From NCBI GenBank assembly GCA_026545225.1, contig CM048845.1, positions 27,804,001-27,868,000 of the forward strand: DNA of 64,000 nucleotides, in the 5' to 3' direction. A program made the translations under genes and the position numbers. This document shows positions 58,701-64,000 of this stretch, piece by piece. The stretch comes from Cornus controversa. Its lineage: Eukaryota > Streptophyta > Magnoliopsida > Cornales > Cornaceae. The stretch's first letter is position 1. Each line of letters opens with the position of its first letter. The notes under the pieces are model-generated. The model saw only the letters and a list, made by a program, of their open reading frames with translations. It ran no database searches and had not been told where the DNA came from.

Positions 58701-61345
58701 GAAACTATTTCTCTATTCTAGGAACAATCTAAAGAGAGAGAGAAGTAAAAAAATTGGAGGTTTTGAAGCAAATATCACCATCTTCATCAACGTATCTTCT
58801 GTTCTTATTTATTTTAATCTAATCATAGTATGATCCATACAAACTTGTAGATAATGATTAAATGTTTAAAAAAAAAAATCGCTTTCATAAAACAAATTTT
58901 TTTCTTTAACAATAGAAACATGAAGTTAAGTGAAACCAAAAGAATCATCAAAACAGCAAAGAGTGAGAATGAAACAAAACTGGACCAAGAAGTGGGGAAT
59001 GGACATTACCATGTTATGGGCATGTAGGAGAGACTGACGTTGTTGATGTAAATCTTGAAGAATCGAAACACCAAGATCTTCAGTTTCCAGCATTGTTCTC
59101 CTACTTTCCTTAATTCTATCACTGGACTGGTTTAAGCTCTCTGTCGTCATCATTAACCTTCCTCTCTGATCAGAAGACACCTGTACCATCATTCATCACC
59201 GTTTAGCAGAAAAATTCATATTCATAATGTATAACAAAAGGTCAATGTCCAAGAGACCATCAATTGGAAAAAGGATATCCACAATGATTTATGGATCTGC
59301 TTCATGTATCAAGCAGCTGTAAACATCTAAAAGGTCTTACAACATTTGACCTGATCCCAATTTTGCAGAAAATAGAGAAACATAATCAAACACAGTTTTT
59401 AAAAACTATTAATGCGACAAGAAAGTTGTAAAAGGTGTCAAATCCTAAAAAAGAGAGACAAAATAGTTAAGACAGAGGAGAGAGAAAAAAACGGGAGGAA
59501 CATCATACTGCAAGATATGCCAACTTATGTCAACTCAAAAGTTTAAGGTGCATAAACTCATAACTTTATGCATAATATGTCTGATACTATTCTCACAGTA
59601 AATTGTGTATTACCCTCAATCTATTTGGCAAGAAACTATTTAAAAATAAAAATAAGAAAGAAAGATAAAGAAAGGAAATGAAAGAAAAGAAACTTGCTCC
59701 CCGTAATTCACTCTGACAAAAGAGCTGCAAAACTACTTAAATCAGTTGCCTTTGAGGTTAATTACAAGTGAACTATTACCCTAACAAGTCAATCAATTAA
59801 AAAGGCACTAGTTGATCATTTTGGATCTCTCCCTCTTCTATCTCTTTCTCTCTCTAACCTGATGCAGAAAAGGTACACCATTCAGTAGTTTCAGGTATTC
59901 TCTGCGCAAAAAGAATTGCAGATGGATAAATAATAGCCACAAAGTTTCAGGAGGTGAATATATAGTTGTTGTACATCGACGGAACACCCTTTAAGTGACT
60001 CACTCAGAATGGGAACCTGGTAGGGTGCAATACAATACTTGCAGTGTGACTCTCCATGTATTTGTCATTTATTTGAGAAAATATTCCATCCAACCATCTT
60101 CCTACTATCAAAACATCAAGCTAAGCATCCAAGAATCACAGTAAACCAATACCAGTAAAACGTCCGAGCTTCAGGTTTCATGTCAGACAACCAGCAATTG
60201 GAAAGACAAACAGTTAATGGTAAGACTCAGAAGTAGAACATCACCAGTGCATGAAATTGAGGGGCACATGAATCATCAAAAAGGAATAATGCATGAAGTT
60301 AACAAAAAGAAGACATAGATATTATAAACTATAAATGGCAAGAGATGATCCAATAATGTGGTTTCGTTATGAAGAAGCAGTGAGATTCAACACGGATTGC
60401 CCATAGAATAGAGCTGGAGAGATGAAGTAGAAAGGTTGTTTTGAAGGTTCTGGACTGATCTACGGCAACCATATAGAAGGGAAATTTCATAAGATGTACA
60501 AGAAGTTAAGAACCAACCATAGTGCCACAGAATATCAGTTCATTGGGGAAAAATATGTTCATCAAAAGAGCAGATCTGAAATGAAAATGTTAAGATGGTT
60601 AAGTAGTCAGACAAGAAATAACAACATAATGAAATGTAACATGTGGACGAGGTAGCAACATTGCAACAATTGGACAAAATGAGAGGTCGTTCGTAGAGCT
60701 GACATCATCATATGGATGAAGACCCATAACTGCATCATTGAAAAGGAGTTATATGATTCTAGTTGATCGCACAGAAAGGATGAGCTAGAAATAAAAAGAA
60801 TGCTAGTTGAAAGCCATTAAAAGGGTAGCCCAATGCATGAGGCTTCCGCCACTATGGGGTCTAGGGAGAGTCAGATGTATGCAGCATTACTTCTGCATGT
60901 GGAGAGGCTGTAATGGAACAATCTTACCATTACACCAAGCCCGCCCTCAGTTGAAGGCCATTAATATCCTGAAAATGATATGTTCGCTTATGTGTAACAG
61001 CAAATATTGCCAAAAAAGGAGCAAAATTAGAACATGGCTACAAATACCCAATCTATGCAGTTTGGATGAGGCATATCAACATTTCATACATGTAGAAGAA
61101 GACAAATAAAACAAAAAAAAATCAGTTTAAAAATGACAAAATACTCTTTTCAGTTTAAAATGCAATAGCGCTAGACAATAAACCATTCATGGAAATTTAA
61201 TTAAGCAGAACTCCAAATATAGGGAAAAGAATATCGTAATACAACTCAAAGAAAATGCTGTGTCTCCTCAATAGTCAACATGATCATAACCTCAACTTAC
61301 TTCTCGAAAAAGTTCAGAATCAAGGCACTTTAAAATAAGAACTAC

Positions 61346-61381
<36 letters not shown>

Positions 61382-63036
61382 ATTAATGTATCTGCCATTC
61401 CTGATTCCAACAACTCATCTCGAGCAGCCTGAGTAGCATTAGTTGATGAAATTCTTTTCACTTCACTTTTCAAATTGTTCAAATCAGTTCTATATTCTCT
61501 TAACTTAGCAAGAAGGGTAGCTTTCACATTGGCTGGCAAACTCCTCGCCTCAAGGTCCATTTTACGAATCTAGATAAATTCAGGCAAAGATTGCATTGTA
61601 AAACCATAAATAGAGAAGGAAATATAAGTTTTCGGCTACTGAAAATAGATTCTAAATTACCAAAGCATCAGCATCATCTAGTCCTGCTTTTATTTCAGAC
61701 ACTTTCTGCTTCTTCTGTTCTGCAAGTTCATGAATGTACAGAACCACAACAATCAAAAACCATAACTAACTAAAAATTAGTCAATATCTATACATATTAT
61801 AAGGTCTGTGTGGTTAGAGAAAAATCAACTCTTATTATTATCCAACATCATAAATAATGGACATTGACCAAATATTTGACACATGAAAGTTGCAACTTCC
61901 ACACCCTCTCCCCCTTATAATCATTCTCCGAAATCCAAATAGACATACAGAGAGATAAAGAAAAGGAGATCATCCACACACACACAACAAAGCTGGCAGC
62001 TGTTTATACAACTATAATTGCAGAACCACTTCTCTACCTGATCTTCTTAAATAGGTGGATTCCAATCTTGAACCACAAGAAGATAAAGGAAGTGAGACTC
62101 CTTTGTCAACCATACTTGTTGTTGGTTGCTGCAGAATCCAGATTTTTTTTTTCATTTTCATTTCTTTTTATTTATTTATTTTCTTTTTGTATGTGTTGTA
62201 GCTAAGTAGGAGAGTCTGAAGTTGGCATTACAATAAAATTGTTAAACCAAATTTAAGATATCCCTTCAATCCCAATTGTGCATATGTCAGGCCCAAGATA
62301 CGTGTAGAACTCTAGATGGCAGAGTAAAAACACAACAATTTATGATATAACAGAAGATGTATCCTTGATGTGGAAAAAATAGATTTGTGTAGCCTATCTC
62401 AAGTAGTTAGGTCTTTGGATAATGCTCTATTAAGTCGAGAAAAATTGAGTCTAACTTCTAATATACATGAATATCTGCACAATAACGTTGCATCAAAATA
62501 CAACCATGGTTCCCACTTGTTTCACTTCTTCGAATCATATTTGAGAATCTTGTTAAATGCTACCAGATGAAAAGAATCTGTAAGGCAAAGGTGATGGTCT
62601 AGAAAAAAAGTGGTAGCGACAACAAAGATGCTGAGAGTGAAGATCAATTCTTATATCTCTGTAGTTCAGACACTTTCAGAAAACTACAATATGATTTTAA
62701 ATGTCCAAATTCTGTACAATAGTATGATGATCCTAGCACAACAAACTCCCGAAAGTGAAACATAGCATCTATGCAAAATTCTCAATTTGATTCCAAATTT
62801 TTAGTGCATTATTCCTTTTCTATATCAATTTACACACTACAACTATATGCATAAACATAATATATATGTATATATATAATAAAACATTCAACAAGAGAAA
62901 ATACTGCATAATGAATGAATTGTGAAAGAGGTGATGTCTCACCTCCATCAATGAGACTTGCGGACGTGCACTTTCGTGATAAATTTGCCGAAATTTCACA
63001 GTATTGGCGCTCGTATCCTTCAAATACCTGACTCAT
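55715..63036 (-). CDS. VTI11: VTI11-type Qb-SNARE; join 63036-62943, 61719-61661, 61569-61381, 59180-59010, 55867-55715
   Basis: VTI1 proteins are Qb-SNAREs that fuse trans-Golgi/prevacuolar vesicles with the vacuole; VTI11 acts in vacuolar trafficking. Five exons of 94, 59, 189, 171 and 153 bp give 666 bp, i.e. 221 aa, the usual length. Exon 1 has MSQVFEGYERQYCEISANLS. Exon 2 (EQKKQKVSEIKAGLDDADAL) is closer to VTI11 than to VTI12. Exon 3 holds IRKMDLEARSLP and AARDELLESGMADT. Exon 4 holds the SNARE motif (SSDRIKESRRTMLET, GVSILQDLHQQRQSLL). Exon 5 holds GVDDNIGKSKKIL and a tail anchor (about 198-217) ending FKLIH. Introns have GT-AG ends; donors are GTGAGA, GTAATT, GTCTCT (weak, next to a GA/CT repeat) and GTAATG. 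It looks intact. Intron 4 (55868-59009) hosts a gene-capturing Mutator-like element and intron 3 a SINE. Confidence 0.95.
56067..57532. mobile_element. Pack-MULE-like element in intron 4 of the VTI11-type gene
   Basis: The left end GGATTAAGTTCACAAAACAC (56067) mirrors GTGTTTTGTGAACTTCACCC ending at 57532, with related sequence for about 60 bp inward. Flanking 9-mers AAAAAATAA and AGAAAAAGA are only partly alike, so the target duplication has decayed or the ends are off slightly. Inside are a CT-rich tract with a 60-bp tandem duplication (56280-56510) and a calcium-dependent protein kinase gene fragment. There is no transposase. Confidence 0.8.
56518..56750 (+). pseudogene. captured calcium-dependent protein kinase (CPK16/18/28-type) fragment
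   Basis: In one frame from about 56530: a basic stretch ending IPC, a short disrupted segment with one stop, then TDFGYAKDFDKRYTIGKLLG, HAQFGYTYV, NGDRVAVKKIEKN to about 56745. This is the start of the kinase domain of the CPK16/18/28 group of Ca2+-dependent protein kinases, ending near the invariant lysine; the second glycine-loop residue reads A (GHAQFG) where relatives have G. The following sequence (56750-56900) is T-rich and looks like intron. It is antisense to the host VTI11-type gene and cannot encode an enzyme. Confidence 0.85.
60821..60949 (+). mobile_element. SINE (tRNA-derived, Au-like), with 15-bp target duplication
   Basis: AAGGGTAGCCCAATGCATGAGGC, GCCACTATGGGGTCTAG, GATGTATGCAGC, CATGTGGAGAGGCTG and CTTACCATTACACCAAG are diagnostic of the widespread plant SINE family with that body. 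The stretch where the B box and GAACCCGTGACC would be is deleted (AGGCTG joins directly to TAATGGAACA). GTTGAAAGCCATTAA (60806-60820) and GTTGAAGGCCATTAA (60950-60964) flank it. It lies in intron 3 of the VTI11-type gene. Confidence 0.85.
61350..61379. repeat. GA/CT microsatellite forming the donor side of VTI11 intron 3
   Basis: About 30 bp of pure (GA)n on plus, CT on minus, begins directly at the exon 3 donor, so the 5' splice site reads ATG|GTCTCTCT. Repeat length changes here alter the intron immediately after position +2. Confidence 0.85.
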
Positions 63037-63500
63037 GCTGTCAAATCTCGCTATGACCTACCTTCAATCAACAATAATAATTATTATTATTATTATTAAT
63101 TTTTTCAATTGTCCACAAAATCATGCAAAATTAAACATATTCTGAAATCAAATTCAGACTCAATAAAATCGAACACCGACATCTAAATTCTCTTTCTAAG
63201 GTCTAAGATTGATGGTGATAATCAAAAAGACCAACAAAATTGATGGTGATAATCAAGTGATTTGTGGTTGATTGAATATAGAAAATTTCGAAATAAAGAA
63301 TGCCAGAAAGATCGGATTGTACCGGAAATTGATGGGAGGGTTGAAATTACGATGCCGGAAAACTCGCCGGAGCTTGACGAAGATTTGATCGATCTGGAGA
63401 TGTTTGTTATTCGAACAATCCCAATGAAAAAGTGAAACACCTTTTGGGGCTGGTTTTGGAACAAAGACGATTCTTCGTATTTACACTCACTGGCACGGAA
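63037..63500 (-). promoter_or_regulatory. 5' leader/promoter-proximal region of the VTI11-type gene
   Basis: Upstream of the ATG the minus strand carries a CT-rich, UTR-like stretch (63300-63460; an open frame of 80 aa there has no domain) and an AT-rich (TTA)n segment at 63075-63100. A leader intron is possible, since a TTTGACAG sits directly before the ATG, but no donor can be fixed. Beyond, 63500-64000 is AT-rich with poly-A/T runs (63690-63750) and nothing recognisable. Confidence 0.45.
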
Positions 63501-64000
63501 ATAATTAATATCTCAGAAATGCCCCAACATTTGAGTTAATTACCGCAATTGAATGTTTTAATGATGTGCAATGCAAAAACGGGCAAATTACAAACAGAAC
63601 TAAAATGTTAGATTGTGTTTTCTTATAAATCATGGCAATGCATGCATTATTATAGTATGTGGACCAGTTGTTATTCCGCAATAATTCTTCAGTTAAATTT
63701 TTTTTTTTGTGTTAAAATTGGCCAATTTTTGAAAAAAAAAAAAAAAAAGTTAAGGTTCATGCAACCTCTTGGTAATTTTTAATCTATTTTAGCTTATGCA
63801 CGGATTGTTACGTGAAAGTAATGTTTCGATTATCGTGTATCTAAAATTGTGATTTGATTTTCAGGAGGCACAAAAATAGTCCGACTTAAATGATATATGT
63901 TGTTTGCGAGGGATTACACATATTCGATGTTTGTAAACAAAGTATCTACAAATTCAAAGGAGCTAACGAGTGAATTAATTCTTCGTTACTAAAATAAATA

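Larger units (their letters stand above)
59181..61380 (-). other. VTI11 intron 3
   Basis: 2.2 kb AT-rich intron with the GA/CT tract at its donor and the SINE at 60821-60949. Its acceptor is GGTACAG before VSSDQRG. No nested ORF is credible; the 100-aa frame at 60807-61109 is the SINE read through. Confidence 0.8.

Noticed and set aside
60807..61109. 100-aa ORF in VTI11 intron 3
   Set aside because: It reads through the SINE body and intron sequence; no domain.

Overview
The window is nuclear DNA of a eudicot plant, probably a woody one with a repeat-rich genome; the species cannot be named from the sequence. Spliced genes have plant-type GT-AG introns, the DNA is AT-rich, and most of it is plant transposable elements: Athila/Tat-like and chromovirus-like Ty3 elements, Ty1/copia elements, Mutator-like MITEs with 9-bp target duplications, hAT-like MITEs with 8-bp duplications, an RTE-type LINE scrap and a SINE. 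There are no bacterial operons, CRISPR arrays or tRNA/rRNA genes.

Two host genes look intact. (1) A leucine-rich-repeat receptor kinase of the FLS2/EFR/Xa21 type (subfamily XII, non-RD kinase) on the minus strand, two exons at 24468-21849 and 20973-20630, 987 aa. (2) A VTI11-type Qb-SNARE on the minus strand, five exons from 63036 to 55715, 221 aa. An intact 269-aa ORF at 893-84 carries what looks like the 'putative plant transposon protein' domain and probably belongs to a mobile element. Broken gene copies include the C-terminal part of the clock gene TOC1/PRR1 (11351-12090) and a calcium-dependent protein kinase fragment carried inside a Mutator-like element (about 56520-56750).

Layout. 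1-6699: minus-strand Athila-like element with LTR, tRNA-Asp-type primer site and gag-protease, but no reverse transcriptase or integrase, followed by an array of near-palindromic TCGATC motifs and the domain-of-unknown-role ORF; it runs off the left edge. 6700-9886: 3' end of a plus-strand chromovirus with its LTR. 9887-12180: LINE scrap, GT-rich repeats and the TOC1 pseudogene. 12181-15588: internally deleted copia element with flanking GTGTC. 16114-19194: a second, probably solo, LTR of the same chromovirus family. 19195-20629: a 294-bp-period duplication. 20630-24777: the receptor kinase and its 5' flank. 24778-26079: Mutator-like MITE. 26080-38722: decayed copies of the receptor-kinase 5' flank broken up by a second copia element (27204-32926, itself containing a hAT MITE) and several MITEs. 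38723-39846: Mutator-like element filled with an AT microsatellite. 41820-52760: a third chromovirus LTR containing a full-length copia element (42695-48847, with a nested hAT MITE) and a Mutator-like MITE (50346-51589). 52775-53850: short non-autonomous LTR element. 55060-55265: a TATA box and a short hairpin without an ORF. 55715-63500: the VTI11-type gene, whose fourth intron holds the gene-capturing Mutator-like element and whose third intron holds a SINE.

The two intact genes are not functionally linked: one is a candidate cell-surface immune receptor, the other a trans-Golgi/vacuole fusion protein. The scientific interest lies in the nested elements, the gene fragments they carry or broke, and the relics of lost receptor-kinase paralogues. 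All coordinates come from reading by eye; exon joins were checked by frame and splice dinucleotides, but no database search was run.
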